Below, piece after piece: positions 1 to 6,454 of a DNA stretch of 8,413 nucleotides. The position numbers and the translations under genes are program-made. Where the stretch lies: NCBI GenBank assembly GCA_003141915.1, contig PLNY01000379.1:1-8413 (forward strand). Direction: 5' to 3'. The notes under the pieces are model-generated. The model had not been told where the DNA came from. It saw only the letters and a list, made by a program, of their open reading frames with translations, and searched no databases. This stretch comes from Anaerolineae bacterium (GTDB taxonomy: Bacteria; Chloroflexota; Anaerolineae; Anaerolineales; Villigracilaceae). Each line of letters opens with the position of its first letter. The stretch's first letter is position 1.

Positions 1-623
1 CGTGCCGCCTATGCGCGGCATCGAATGGCGAAAGTCTCACGAGACGATGCACGCCTTTCTCGGAACGCAAATAGCCATAGGCATATTTTCCTCCAACCGC
101 AATGGTCACGCTTTTTAAACCGGCTTCTTCGCCGTCGGTTCGATCAAGGATATCGGTTTTGAATCCGCGCGTATCAGCCCAACGCAGATACATGCGTTCG
201 AGCATCGCGGCCCAATCCTGCGAATCCGTTCCGCCGGCTCCAGCATGAATGGCAAGCAAAGCATCGTCATCATCATATGGACCAGATAACATTGTCGTAA
301 AGGACCGCTTTCCCAAATCCGCTTCGAGCGCGGTAATCTCTGTTTCCAATTCGCCGCGCAGAGATTCGTCGTCGAGGCGAGATAGTTCAACAAGATCGCG
401 TAAATGGGATTGCAATTTACTCCACGACTCGACTTCATCGCGCAAATTGGAAACAACCTTCATGGTTTTTTGCGCGGCAGAAGAATCGTTCCAAAAATCC
501 GGCCTTTCAATTTCTTTTTCGAGTTCCGCTATTTTTTTCTCTTTGCCCGCGAAGTCAAAGACGCTCCAAGAGCTGGGATGTTAATTCCTGTGTGCGAGCC
601 AGACGGTCAAGCAAATCCTGCAT
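1..623 (-). CDS. prfB: Peptide chain release factor 2 (RF2), N-terminal part, with programmed +1 frameshift; runs off the window
   Basis: RF2 recognises UGA and UAA in the ribosomal A site and triggers release of the finished peptide. Translation starts at ATG 623-621 behind GGAGG (632-628). It reads 22 codons (MQDLLDRLARTQELTSQLLE, then R-L) and meets TGA at 557-555. Skipping one T and continuing with GAC at 556-554 opens 185 more codons to the window edge. The continuous product shows the RF2 helical domain 1 (RPDFWND near residue 42), then GAGGTDSQDW (about 127-136), GEEAGLKSVTI, and the stop-recognition tripeptide SPF (about 198-200) in GVHRLVRLSPFD. The catalytic GGQ lies beyond base 1. 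Both pieces and the SPF motif exclude RF1, which uses PxT. The gene follows ftsY by 13 bases, so the two are probably co-transcribed. Automatic callers may report it as broken; the frameshift is the normal autoregulatory device of this family, in which low RF2 lets the ribosome pause at UGA and shift. Confidence 0.95.
554..567 (-). promoter_or_regulatory. prfB: prfB programmed +1 frameshift site with internal SD-like stimulator
   Basis: On the minus strand the bases read GGAG-CGT-CTT-TGA-C: GGAG at 567-564, a 3-base spacer, the slippery CTT at 560-558, TGA at 557-555 and C at 554. This is the geometry of the E. coli prfB site (SD-like purine run, three bases, CUU UGA C). CTT-T lets tRNA-Leu slip forward by one, and the poor UGAC context delays termination. 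The GGAG pairs with 16S rRNA from within the elongating ribosome and promotes the shift. Both reading frames were translated by hand and join into one RF2 protein only at this point. Confidence 0.95.
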
Positions 624-627
624 GATT

Positions 628-632
628 CCTCC
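628..632 (-). promoter_or_regulatory. Shine-Dalgarno site of prfB
   Basis: GGAGG on the minus strand lies 4 bases before the ATG at 623-621 and just after the ftsY stop codon (639-637). It fixes the start of the short zero-frame segment of prfB, which is easily missed because that frame closes after 22 codons. Confidence 0.85.
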
Positions 633-636
633 AAAA

Positions 637-1545
637 TTATGAATCTAAAATTCCATCTACAAATGCTTCGGGGTTGAACGGTTCCAAGTCTTCTATTTTT
701 TCGCCCAGGCCGGCAAACAGAATCGGCAGGCCGAGTTCGCGTTGAATGGCGAACGCCATTCCACCATGCGCCGACGAATCAAGTTTTGTTAAGATGACAC
801 CCGTTGCATTAACCGCTTCTTTAAAAGCGCGAGCCTGTTGCAAAGCATTTTGTCCGGTGGTGGCATCCAATACCAGCCAGACCGCATGAGGCGCGCCTGC
901 CAACGCCTTGCCAACCACGCGATGAATTTTCTTCAGCTCTTCCATCAAGTTGAAACGGGTGTGCAATCGTCCGGCAGTATCGATCAGGATCAAATCCACT
1001 TTATGAGCAATGCCGGATTGGATTGCATTAAACGCCACTGCACCCGGATCGCTTTCGGGCGCGCCCGCTACAACTTCAACCTGCAATCGGTCGCCCCAAA
1101 TCTGAAGCTGATCCATCGCCGCGGCTCTGAATGTATCCGCCGCGCCAAAGAGAACTGACTTGCCTTCGCCGCAAAAACGCTGGCCGAGTTTCGCGATGGC
1201 GGTGGTTTTGCCTGAGCCATTGACACCAACGATTAAGATCACCAATGGATGCGCGGTCCAATTCATTGCGGGAGGAGCGATCAGACGCGAACGAAGATCA
1301 GACCGAAGCACAGATTGAAGTTCGTTCGCGCGCGTCAAGCCTCGGTCCCGGACGATGCGTTGAAGCGAATCAATCACATCGGTTGCCGTTTCGATTCCCA
1401 AATCGGCCTGGATGAGCAACGCTTCCAGCTCATCCCATGTTTCCTGGTTGATTTCGGTTGCGCCAAGCAAATTCGCGAGCCGCCCAAAAGCGGACTTGCT
1501 CGTTTTGAAAAGCCCATCGCGCCACTTTGATAATAAATCTGCCAT
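637..1545 (-). CDS. ftsY: Signal recognition particle receptor FtsY (SRP GTPase)
   Basis: FtsY is the SRP receptor. It pairs with Ffh at the inner membrane and delivers ribosomes making membrane proteins to SecYEG, with reciprocal GTP hydrolysis. The 302 residues are an N domain (about 1-90, helical, ALLIQADLG) plus the G domain. Visible motifs are G1 GVNGSGKTT (107-115), G2 DTFRAAA (137-143), G3 DTAGR (189-193), G4 TKLD (253-256) and the closing GLGE (279-282) with DLEPF (286-290), the FtsY version of the C-terminal motif. There is no acidic A domain, so this is a short NG-type FtsY. After TKLD the usual G-T-A-K-G-G reads S-S-A-H-G-G, an unusual substitution. The chosen ATG (1545-1543) gives the expected N domain. 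A TATAAT box ends 8 bases upstream and no SD is visible, so initiation is probably leaderless or nearly so. prfB follows after 13 bases. Confidence 0.96.
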   Translation of the reverse strand: MADLLSKWRDGLFKTSKSAFGRLANLLGATEINQETWDELEALLIQADLGIETATDVIDSLQRIVRDRGLTRANELQSVLRSDLRSRLIAPPAMNWTAHPLVILIVGVNGSGKTTAIAKLGQRFCGEGKSVLFGAADTFRAAAMDQLQIWGDRLQVEVVAGAPESDPGAVAFNAIQSGIAHKVDLILIDTAGRLHTRFNLMEELKKIHRVVGKALAGAPHAVWLVLDATTGQNALQQARAFKEAVNATGVILTKLDSSAHGGMAFAIQRELGLPILFAGLGEKIEDLEPFNPEAFVDGILDS

Positions 1546-1553
1546 GAGGCAGA

Positions 1554-1559
1554 ATTATA
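1554..1559 (-). promoter_or_regulatory. -10 box of ftsY(-prfB), nearly leaderless
   Basis: The minus strand reads TATAAT at 1559-1554, followed by 8 bases and the ftsY ATG. Transcription normally starts about 7 bases after a -10 box, which puts the 5' end at or within a base or two of the start codon. No convincing -35 is visible about 17 bases upstream, and no SD precedes the ATG. Confidence 0.55.
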
Positions 1560-1629
1560 ACATGGGGGTTTTGTGTTATACTCGCCCCGTTTACTTGGAA
1601 AAGAGAAAGATTTTAAGATAAACAAAGGT

Positions 1630-1635
1630 TATAAT
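1630..1635 (+). promoter_or_regulatory. -10 box of the thioredoxin gene, nearly leaderless
   Basis: TATAAT is followed by AAAGGT and then the ATG at 1642, so a start about 7 bases downstream falls on the start codon. The AAAGG in between is only one base from the ATG, too close for a normal SD. A second -10-like TATACT lies at 1577-1582 and could drive a longer leader. Neither has a clear -35. Confidence 0.5.
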
Positions 1636-1641
1636 AAAGGT

Positions 1642-1986
1642 ATGCTTGAAGAACCTGTTCACGTCACCGATTCTGCATTTGACCAAACCGTTCTCAAATC
1701 AACGATTCCGGTCATTGTTGATTTCTGGGCGCCGTGGTGCGGACCCTGTAAAATGGTCGCGCCGATTCTTGAGAAGGTTGCCAAGGAATACGCGGGCAAA
1801 CTGATGGTTGCCAAAGTCAACACGGACGACAACCCGGAATGGGCCGGCAAATATGGCGTACAGGGTATTCCGACCATGCTGTTCATCTCCAGCGGAAAGA
1901 TCGTTCACCGCCAAGTAGGCGCATTGCCAGAAAGAATGTTGCGTGATGTTATAACCCAATTCATGGAGGTTGTCAGCCAGAGCTAA
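1642..1986 (+). CDS. trxA: Thioredoxin
   Basis: This is a 114-residue classic thioredoxin, a cytosolic disulfide reductase recycled by thioredoxin reductase. The sequence shows the beta strand PVIVDFWA (23-30), the redox motif W-C-G-P-C-K (32-37, catalytic C33 and C36), the KVNTDDNP strand/turn (58-65) and the cis-proline loop G-I-P-T (75-78, P77). The length matches a single-domain thioredoxin with no signal peptide. The frame stays open upstream to a GTG at 1573, but that adds 23 residues of non-thioredoxin sequence. The ATG at 1642 begins MLEEPVHVTD, a normal thioredoxin N terminus. The gene diverges from ftsY across a 96-base gap holding both -10 boxes. The symbol trxA is by family; a second thioredoxin elsewhere in the genome cannot be excluded. 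Confidence 0.95.
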   Translation: MLEEPVHVTDSAFDQTVLKSTIPVIVDFWAPWCGPCKMVAPILEKVAKEYAGKLMVAKVNTDDNPEWAGKYGVQGIPTMLFISSGKIVHRQVGALPERMLRDVITQFMEVVSQS

Positions 1987-2222
1987 GATTGAACCTGAAA
2001 AGACCAACCGATATTGTGCTTGCCTTTGGCCTGACTGCAATCTGCCAACTTTACCACACCAGCCAAACGAAAATCAATCCGATCCATTCGCCGACCGCAG
2101 ACGGACTTTAAGACATAACCGAGACATTGGCAAGAGTTTCTGTAATTAAAACGAATTACCCTTGCCGGCCTTTATTTGGCCGCGATAAATCCATTAGCTC
2201 CAAAGTAGAGAAAGGAAGAAAA
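1987..2222 (+). other. Intergenic gap between thioredoxin and lipoprotein genes
   Basis: No RNA gene and no clear terminator is visible in these 236 bases. A GGCC-TTTATTT-GGCC inverted repeat near 2167-2181 lacks a T-tract. TTGGCA at 2127-2132 could be a -35 for the lipoprotein gene, but no -10 sits at the right distance. A short TTG-started frame (1989-2111) is treated as unsupported. Confidence 0.5.
2212..2216 (+). promoter_or_regulatory. Shine-Dalgarno site deciding the lipoprotein start
   Basis: AAGGA lies 6 bases before the ATG at 2223. It supports that start over the upstream TTG at 2127, which would put 32 charged residues in front of the lipoprotein signal peptide. Confidence 0.75.
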
Positions 2223-2816
2223 ATGAAACCTATACTGATGATTGCCATCTTGTTAACATTTATATTGAGCGCATGTGGGACGAAGGCAGCCCCCACCGCT
2301 GACCCAGTGCAGGTGCAAGCCTCAGCAATGGCCGAGGCTAACACGATAGTCGCTATGACCCAAGCGGCAATACCAACCCAAACTCCTGTTCCACCCACAG
2401 CGGCGGCTACCGATACCCCGCAACCCACACCGACCATTCCACCCTTGCCCACTGGTTCGGCACAACCGACATTGGCCGCCGCATCGACCAGCGCTACAGA
2501 TTGCCAATTCCTCAAGGTGAGCCAAGGGGAAAAGTACGCTAACATGATGGTTCAAAATCAAACCAATGTGCTGATGGGAATAACTTTTTATCTCAAAACG
2601 AACGCGTTTGGGGATTGCGGCTATTGGAGTACTCAACTCAAACCGAACAGTTCAACGCTGTTAACGAATCTGCCTACAGGATGCTACATTGTTGGAACAT
2701 GGACACTATCCGGTAAACCGGACCTTCAAAATTACGGGTATGCGTTTTGCGACACTATTAGAGATAAGTTCGTAATTAAAGCTAGCGTGGATACCATCTC
2801 ATTCAATCCCTATTAG
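2223..2816 (+). CDS. Secreted lipoprotein of unknown function with Thr/Pro-rich linker
   Basis: The 197-residue product begins MKPILMIAILLTFILSACGT, a type II signal peptide with lipobox L-S-A-C (15-18). C18 would be lipidated and become the mature N terminus. Residues about 20-90 are Ala/Thr/Pro-rich (PTQTPVPPT, TDTPQPTPTIPP) and should form an extended surface linker. The compact C-terminal part (about 92-197) has four cysteines (94, 132, 154, 176), enough for two disulfides, and a mixed aromatic/polar pattern (GITFYLKTN, GDCGYWSTQL, GTWTLSG) that suggests a beta-rich domain. I do not recognise the domain. A ligand-binding or cell-surface role is only a guess. The start is set by the SD at 2212-2216. 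The gene stands alone and ends at a strong terminator (2833-2878). Confidence 0.88.
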   Translation: MKPILMIAILLTFILSACGTKAAPTADPVQVQASAMAEANTIVAMTQAAIPTQTPVPPTAAATDTPQPTPTIPPLPTGSAQPTLAAASTSATDCQFLKVSQGEKYANMMVQNQTNVLMGITFYLKTNAFGDCGYWSTQLKPNSSTLLTNLPTGCYIVGTWTLSGKPDLQNYGYAFCDTIRDKFVIKASVDTISFNPY

Positions 2817-2832
2817 AGCGAGTATGTTTTTT

Positions 2833-2878
2833 AAGAGAGGCGAGCGTTGTGAACGCTCGCCTCTCTTTGTTTGTCTTA
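2833..2878 (+). terminator. Intrinsic terminator of the lipoprotein gene
   Basis: AAGAGAGGCGAGCGTT (2833-2848) and its exact complement (2852-2867) form a 16-bp perfect stem with a GTG loop, followed on the plus strand by the T-rich TTGTTTGTCTT. The hairpin also sits 8 bases past the murA stop on the other strand. There it is followed by an A-run, not a T-run, so it is a textbook terminator only for the plus-strand gene, although it could protect the murA 3' end. Confidence 0.9.
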
Positions 2879-4156
2879 CCCTCGGACGCGCTCAATGGAT
2901 GCGCCAAGCGAACGAAGTTTCCCTTCCACATTTTCATAACCTCGGTCGATCTGGCTGATATTCCTTATTTTGGATTTGCCCTTTGCGGCCAAAGCGGCCA
3001 GCACCAGCGCCATACCGGCGCGGATATCGGGACTTTCCAGCCTCTCGCCAAACAATTGAGTGGGCCCTTGCACCAGACAGCGATACGGATCGCAGAGAAT
3101 AATGCGGGCTCCCATGCCCACCAATTTATCGGTGAAATACATGCGCCCCGAATACATCCAATCGTGGAAAAGAATGGAGCCGCTGGCCTGGGTCGCGATA
3201 GTGATCGCAATACTGATCAGATCGGTTGGATAAGCAGGCCATACATTTGTCTTGATTTCAGGGATGGCGCCATCCAAATCCGAAACAACTTTAAGCGGTT
3301 GTTCAGAGTTAATCAGAATATCATCGCCTTCCACTTTCCATTGAACGCCCAGCCGGCGAAAGACTTCCGCAACCATCACAAGATAACGGACGCCCGCATT
3401 GCGAATTCGCACTTCCCCGTGCGTTACCGCTGCCGCGCCGACAAAACTCAGTACTTCAAGATAATCCGGTCCAATCGTAAATTCCCCGCCATGCAGATGC
3501 GGAACACCCGCGATATGAAGGGTATTGGATCCAATTTCATTAATCCGGGCGCCCATTGCGTTCAAGAGCTGACATAGTTCCTGCACATGCGGTTCGGACG
3601 CGGCGTTATGAATCACGGTATCGCCGCTGGCAGTGACTGCCGCCATCACGGCATTCTCCGTGGCGGTCACGCTGGCTTCATCCATCAATATCTCAGCGCC
3701 CTTCAAACCGCGCGATTGAAAATGGAACATGCGCTCATAAGTCACTTCCGCGCCCAAGGCCTGCAAGGCCAGAATATGCGTATCAAGACGACGTCGGCCA
3801 ATGACATCCCCGCCGGGAGGAGGCAGGCGTAGTTCTCCTGCACGCGCGGTCATGGGACCGGCAATCAGGATGGATGCGCGGATCCGTCGGCATAGATTAA
3901 GATCGAGATCAGCCGGTCTCAAAGTCCGGGAAGCGATGCGCCATGTGGTAGGATCCAATTCTTCCACTTGAGCGCCCACGCTCTCGATCAAGTGACGCAT
4001 ATCCAGAACATCGCGAATACGCGGGACGTTATGAAGCGTCACCGGCTCGTTAGTCAACAAGCACGCCGCTAAAAGCGGAAGCGCCGCGTTCTTATTGCCG
4101 GCTGGAACGATTTCACCGCGCAGTGGAATGCCGCCTTCAATTACAAATTCTTCCAT
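2876..4156 (-). CDS. murA: UDP-N-acetylglucosamine 1-carboxyvinyltransferase (MurA family), Asp-type active site
   Basis: MurA transfers enolpyruvate from PEP to UDP-GlcNAc, the first committed step of peptidoglycan synthesis in the cytosol. The 426 residues match the family length and its two inside-out alpha/beta domains. Visible are the N-terminal K22-N23 in AGNKNAALPLLAA, the flexible active-site loop PPGGDVIGRRRLDTH (113-127), TENAVMAA (166-173), Y-P-T-D with general-base D312 (309-312), and R379 in IRAGMALVLAAL. The loop residue that is Cys115 in E. coli is Asp (D117), as in mycobacteria and chlamydiae; this form is insensitive to fosfomycin. The segment normally reading F-E-N-R-F is LFHDWMYSGRMYFTDKL here, so the protein is a divergent branch, and a MurA-like paralogue is possible. 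It has its own promoter (4185-4213) and SD, and diverges from the prepilin peptidase gene. Confidence 0.92.
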   Translation of the reverse strand: MEEFVIEGGIPLRGEIVPAGNKNAALPLLAACLLTNEPVTLHNVPRIRDVLDMRHLIESVGAQVEELDPTTWRIASRTLRPADLDLNLCRRIRASILIAGPMTARAGELRLPPPGGDVIGRRRLDTHILALQALGAEVTYERMFHFQSRGLKGAEILMDEASVTATENAVMAAVTASGDTVIHNAASEPHVQELCQLLNAMGARINEIGSNTLHIAGVPHLHGGEFTIGPDYLEVLSFVGAAAVTHGEVRIRNAGVRYLVMVAEVFRRLGVQWKVEGDDILINSEQPLKVVSDLDGAIPEIKTNVWPAYPTDLISIAITIATQASGSILFHDWMYSGRMYFTDKLVGMGARIILCDPYRCLVQGPTQLFGERLESPDIRAGMALVLAALAAKGKSKIRNISQIDRGYENVEGKLRSLGASIERVRG

Positions 4157-4164
4157 TTATTCAT

Positions 4165-4169
4165 CTCCT
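4165..4169 (-). promoter_or_regulatory. Shine-Dalgarno site of murA
   Basis: AGGAG on the minus strand lies 8 bases before the ATG (4156-4154), a normal arrangement that supports this start. Confidence 0.8.
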
Positions 4170-4184
4170 GAAAAGTCTTGCAGG

Positions 4185-4213
4185 ATTGTAAGGCAGTTTG
4201 GATGTTTCGCCAA
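4185..4213 (-). promoter_or_regulatory. Sigma-70-type promoter of murA
   Basis: The minus strand has TTGGCG (4213-4208), exactly 17 bases, then TACAAT (4190-4185). The expected start near 4178 leaves a leader of about 20 bases that contains the SD. This is the best -35/-10 pair in the window. Confidence 0.65.
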
Positions 4214-4262
4214 GAACATTACAATTGACTTACATCAGATGGGAATAAATTGTCATTTATAC

Positions 4263-4268
4263 TATAAT
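4263..4268 (+). promoter_or_regulatory. -10 box of the prepilin peptidase/TadE genes, nearly leaderless
   Basis: TATAAT is followed by AAAAGGA and the ATG at 4276, so transcription should begin at or one base before the start codon. The string TATAATAAAAGGAATG closely matches the thioredoxin start region. No -35 is seen at 16-18 bases. TTGACT at 4225-4230 is too far upstream. Confidence 0.55.
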
Positions 4269-4275
4269 AAAAGGA

Positions 4276-5094
4276 ATGGATTTTATTTTGATTGTTCCCG
4301 CCTTGACTGGATGGATAAGCGGCTGGGTTGTTAATTACCTTGCTGATGTTCTGCCGATAACCCGGCGACTCTCGCATCCGGCATGTCCACATTGCAAACA
4401 GAATCTTCCGTTCACCTCATATCTTGTATTTCGTCCCTGTCCCAATTGTCATCAACCCCGCGCGCTGCGGGTTTGGTTCGTTCAAGGCCTCATGCTGATC
4501 GTCAGCATCTACATTTGGATCAAGTCCCCATTCAGCATCTTCTTCTTCCATCCGCCCTATCAAACGGGATACGTGCTCGGTATGATCCTTTTGACATATT
4601 TTGCGATGGTCTTTGTGATTGACTTTGAACATCGTTTGATCCTGCATCCAACCAGCATCTTTGGCGCTCTTTTCGGACTTGGATTGGGCATCTGGATCAA
4701 TGGGCTTTTCTCCACGCTGATCGGCGGACTGGCCGGCCTTGCCATCATGCTTGTCTTCTATTATCTCGGTGTTTTATTCTCGCGCTTTCGGGCCAGACGG
4801 ATGCAGTCCGCCGGACAAGATTCAGACAACGAGGAAGCGCTGGGGTTTGGTGATGTAATTTTAGCGGGTGTGCTCGGCTTGATTCTGGGTTGGCCATTCA
4901 TCTGGTTCGGCCTGCTCCTCGGAATTTTGTTTGCAGGCCTGGTGGGTGTCATCATGGTAATATACTTGATGATCGCGAAACGATATAAAGCAGAAGCCCT
5001 GATGGTCTTTATGCCCTATGGTCCATTTTTCATTACAAGCGCATTTCTTATTCTGTTTATTCCTACGTGGATCACACCCATCATACCCAAGTAG
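4276..5094 (+). CDS. Type IV prepilin peptidase (A24 family), leader peptidase/N-methyltransferase type
   Basis: This membrane aspartic peptidase cuts the short basic leader from prepilins and pseudopilins on the cytoplasmic side; the bifunctional form also methylates the new N terminus. The 272 residues contain an N-terminal zinc-type domain with two CxxC pairs (C37-P-H-C40 and C55-P-N-C58), typical of the PilD/GspO form and absent from short TadV/CpaA peptidases. They also hold the two catalytic aspartates, D116 in VIDFEHRLI and D193 in GFGD (190-193). Around seven hydrophobic segments follow one another (for example 99-116, 128-142, 145-168, 195-235, 243-263). The classic I-P after the first Asp motif reads L-H-P. 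The gene starts directly behind a -10 box and heads a set with two TadE-like genes (32-base gap to the next), its probable substrates. Without the rest of a pilus locus, pilD, gspO and tadV cannot be told apart by name. Confidence 0.93.
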   Translation: MDFILIVPALTGWISGWVVNYLADVLPITRRLSHPACPHCKQNLPFTSYLVFRPCPNCHQPRALRVWFVQGLMLIVSIYIWIKSPFSIFFFHPPYQTGYVLGMILLTYFAMVFVIDFEHRLILHPTSIFGALFGLGLGIWINGLFSTLIGGLAGLAIMLVFYYLGVLFSRFRARRMQSAGQDSDNEEALGFGDVILAGVLGLILGWPFIWFGLLLGILFAGLVGVIMVIYLMIAKRYKAEALMVFMPYGPFFITSAFLILFIPTWITPIIPK

Positions 5095-5126
5095 GATTGC
5101 AATCATATAAAGGCAAAGCCGCAGAA

Positions 5127-6452
5127 ATGTTAAAGAAACTTTTTTCCAGATCCAGAAAGAGAACACGGGCGCAGGCCATGGTGGAATTTGCCCTGGCGCT
5201 GCCCATTTTATTAATGGTGATGTATGGCATGATCGAGGCAGGACGCTTGTTGTTCATTTACTCTTCGGTCATATCCGCCGCCCGCAATGCAGTCCGGTAT
5301 GGCTCCGCTAGCGGCACAAGCCCCAACGGTATGCCATACTATCAGGATTGTGCCGGGATCACCGGCGCGGCTAACAATCTTGCCATCATCTCCCCGCTCA
5401 CCACTTCAATCACCTACGATGCCGGGCTGTCATACCCCGCTGGCGCTCCACAGCCAATCAGCGGGCCGCCAGCCATTGCAATGACCGCTCAATGTAGCAG
5501 CGTCGGCACTTGGCCCACATTTTCCAGCGGCTACCGCATCAACGTACAGGTTTCTGCGCAATACGCGCCTATCATTGCAATTGGGAATTTAATTCCATCC
5601 TTTCAGCCGCTTACGATCACTTCCCAATCATCACGCACCCTTTTATTAAGTGTAACGATCAACGTGACTCCCGATGTAAATTGGCAAACATACGCCACTC
5701 AAACTGCAGCTCAAGCCTCCACTAACACTTCTGTGTCCCAAACTCAAGCTGCAGTCTCAGGCGCTACCAACACTGCTATGGCCAAAACTCAAACTGCGGC
5801 CCCATCTCCTACTATCACAAAGACACCGACTATCACGCCGACATCGACCAACACGCCGACATCAACCAACACGCCAACGCTCACACCAACCATTACAGGT
5901 ACGCTCCCCACGCCCACCAAGACATTCACACCCACGCCCATCACGCCCACCAATACTGGTACTATTACACCTCTTCCCACTGCTACCAGCACCAGCACTC
6001 CAAACTATACTCTCACACCGGCTATTTCCACCTGCTCTACCAAATTATCGCATCTTGCGCTCACTTATTCCACCACATCCCCCTACACCATGAGCATGAC
6101 CGCAACAAACAGCACCGGCGTGAATCTCGCGATTCAAGCCATCTATGTTTATTGGAACAATGGAACGGGACATTCAGGCGGCACGGATACCACATTGGAC
6201 CTGTTGAGCACAGCCATTGGCAGCAACACCATCTGGAGCACCAGCGTTGTTGGCAGAAACCCATATGGCGATCAAGGGGTATATGCGCCTTTTTATCCGA
6301 TACCGTTCAGTTCGGCGAGCCTGCCAACCGGCACATCCACAATTTATTTTACCTTCACCCAAAGCTACAACAGTCAGAATGGCAGTGAACGAATCTATAT
6401 CATGTTCCTCAACAATGGCTGCCAGGGTTATGTGATAGACTCGAGTAATTAA
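5127..6452 (+). CDS. TadE-like pseudopilin with Thr/Pro-rich stalk and C-terminal domain
   Basis: From the ATG at 5127 the product has 441 residues. It opens with a short, very basic leader (MLKKLFSRSRKRTRA), then QAMVEFALALPILLMVM. An A|Q-A-M-V-E-F junction with Glu at +5, followed by a single membrane helix (about 21-44), is the TadE/pseudopilin layout. The adjacent prepilin peptidase could cut after A15; Gly is usual there. A TadE-type periplasmic part runs to about residue 180 (C75 and C123). Residues about 188-298 form a Thr/Pro/Ser/Ala linker with TQTAA and TPTSTN repeats. A final domain (about 303-441) with cysteines near both ends (C303, C432) and alternating hydrophobic strands looks like a beta-sandwich. 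TadE proteins normally run about 130-250 residues, so the stalk and last domain are additions. An in-frame ATG at 5067 overlaps the peptidase gene, but its extra 20 residues are hydrophilic and spoil the short leader. Confidence 0.85.
   Translation: MLKKLFSRSRKRTRAQAMVEFALALPILLMVMYGMIEAGRLLFIYSSVISAARNAVRYGSASGTSPNGMPYYQDCAGITGAANNLAIISPLTTSITYDAGLSYPAGAPQPISGPPAIAMTAQCSSVGTWPTFSSGYRINVQVSAQYAPIIAIGNLIPSFQPLTITSQSSRTLLLSVTINVTPDVNWQTYATQTAAQASTNTSVSQTQAAVSGATNTAMAKTQTAAPSPTITKTPTITPTSTNTPTSTNTPTLTPTITGTLPTPTKTFTPTPITPTNTGTITPLPTATSTSTPNYTLTPAISTCSTKLSHLALTYSTTSPYTMSMTATNSTGVNLAIQAIYVYWNNGTGHSGGTDTTLDLLSTAIGSNTIWSTSVVGRNPYGDQGVYAPFYPIPFSSASLPTGTSTIYFTFTQSYNSQNGSERIYIMFLNNGCQGYVIDSSN
5835..5888 (+). 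repeat. Tandem 18-bp repeat inside the TadE-like stalk
   Basis: Two nearly identical 18-base units, ACGCCGACATCGACCAAC (5835-5852) and the same with one change (5853-5870), are followed by a third decayed unit beginning ACGCCAACG. They encode the TPTSTN repeats of the Thr/Pro linker. The pattern suggests the stalk grows and shrinks by slippage or unequal exchange. Confidence 0.75.
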
Positions 6453-6454
6453 CC

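Noticed and set aside
249..625. Plus-strand open frames at the left end
   Set aside because: They are antisense to prfB, whose two frames join into a recognisable RF2 protein.
1989..2111. A 40-codon TTG-started frame just after the thioredoxin stop
   Set aside because: There is no SD and the start is weak. It has only a short hydrophobic patch (DIVLAFGLTAI), too little to call a small membrane protein.
2833..2867. The 16-bp hairpin as a bidirectional terminator also serving murA
   Set aside because: On the minus strand the hairpin is followed by an A-run, so the U-tract needed for intrinsic termination is missing in that direction.
2849..3577. A 242-codon plus-strand open frame opposite murA
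   Set aside because: It is the antisense shadow of a clear MurA gene, has no SD, and its protein lacks any recognisable motif or hydrophobic pattern.
5067..5126. An upstream ATG for the large TadE-like gene
   Set aside because: It would overlap the prepilin peptidase gene by 28 bases and add 20 hydrophilic residues before an otherwise typical short basic leader.
5789..5998. A valine/glycine-rich minus-strand frame (VGVLVDVGV repeats)
   Set aside because: It is the reverse of the Thr/Pro-coding repeats of the TadE-like stalk; its regularity is a by-product.
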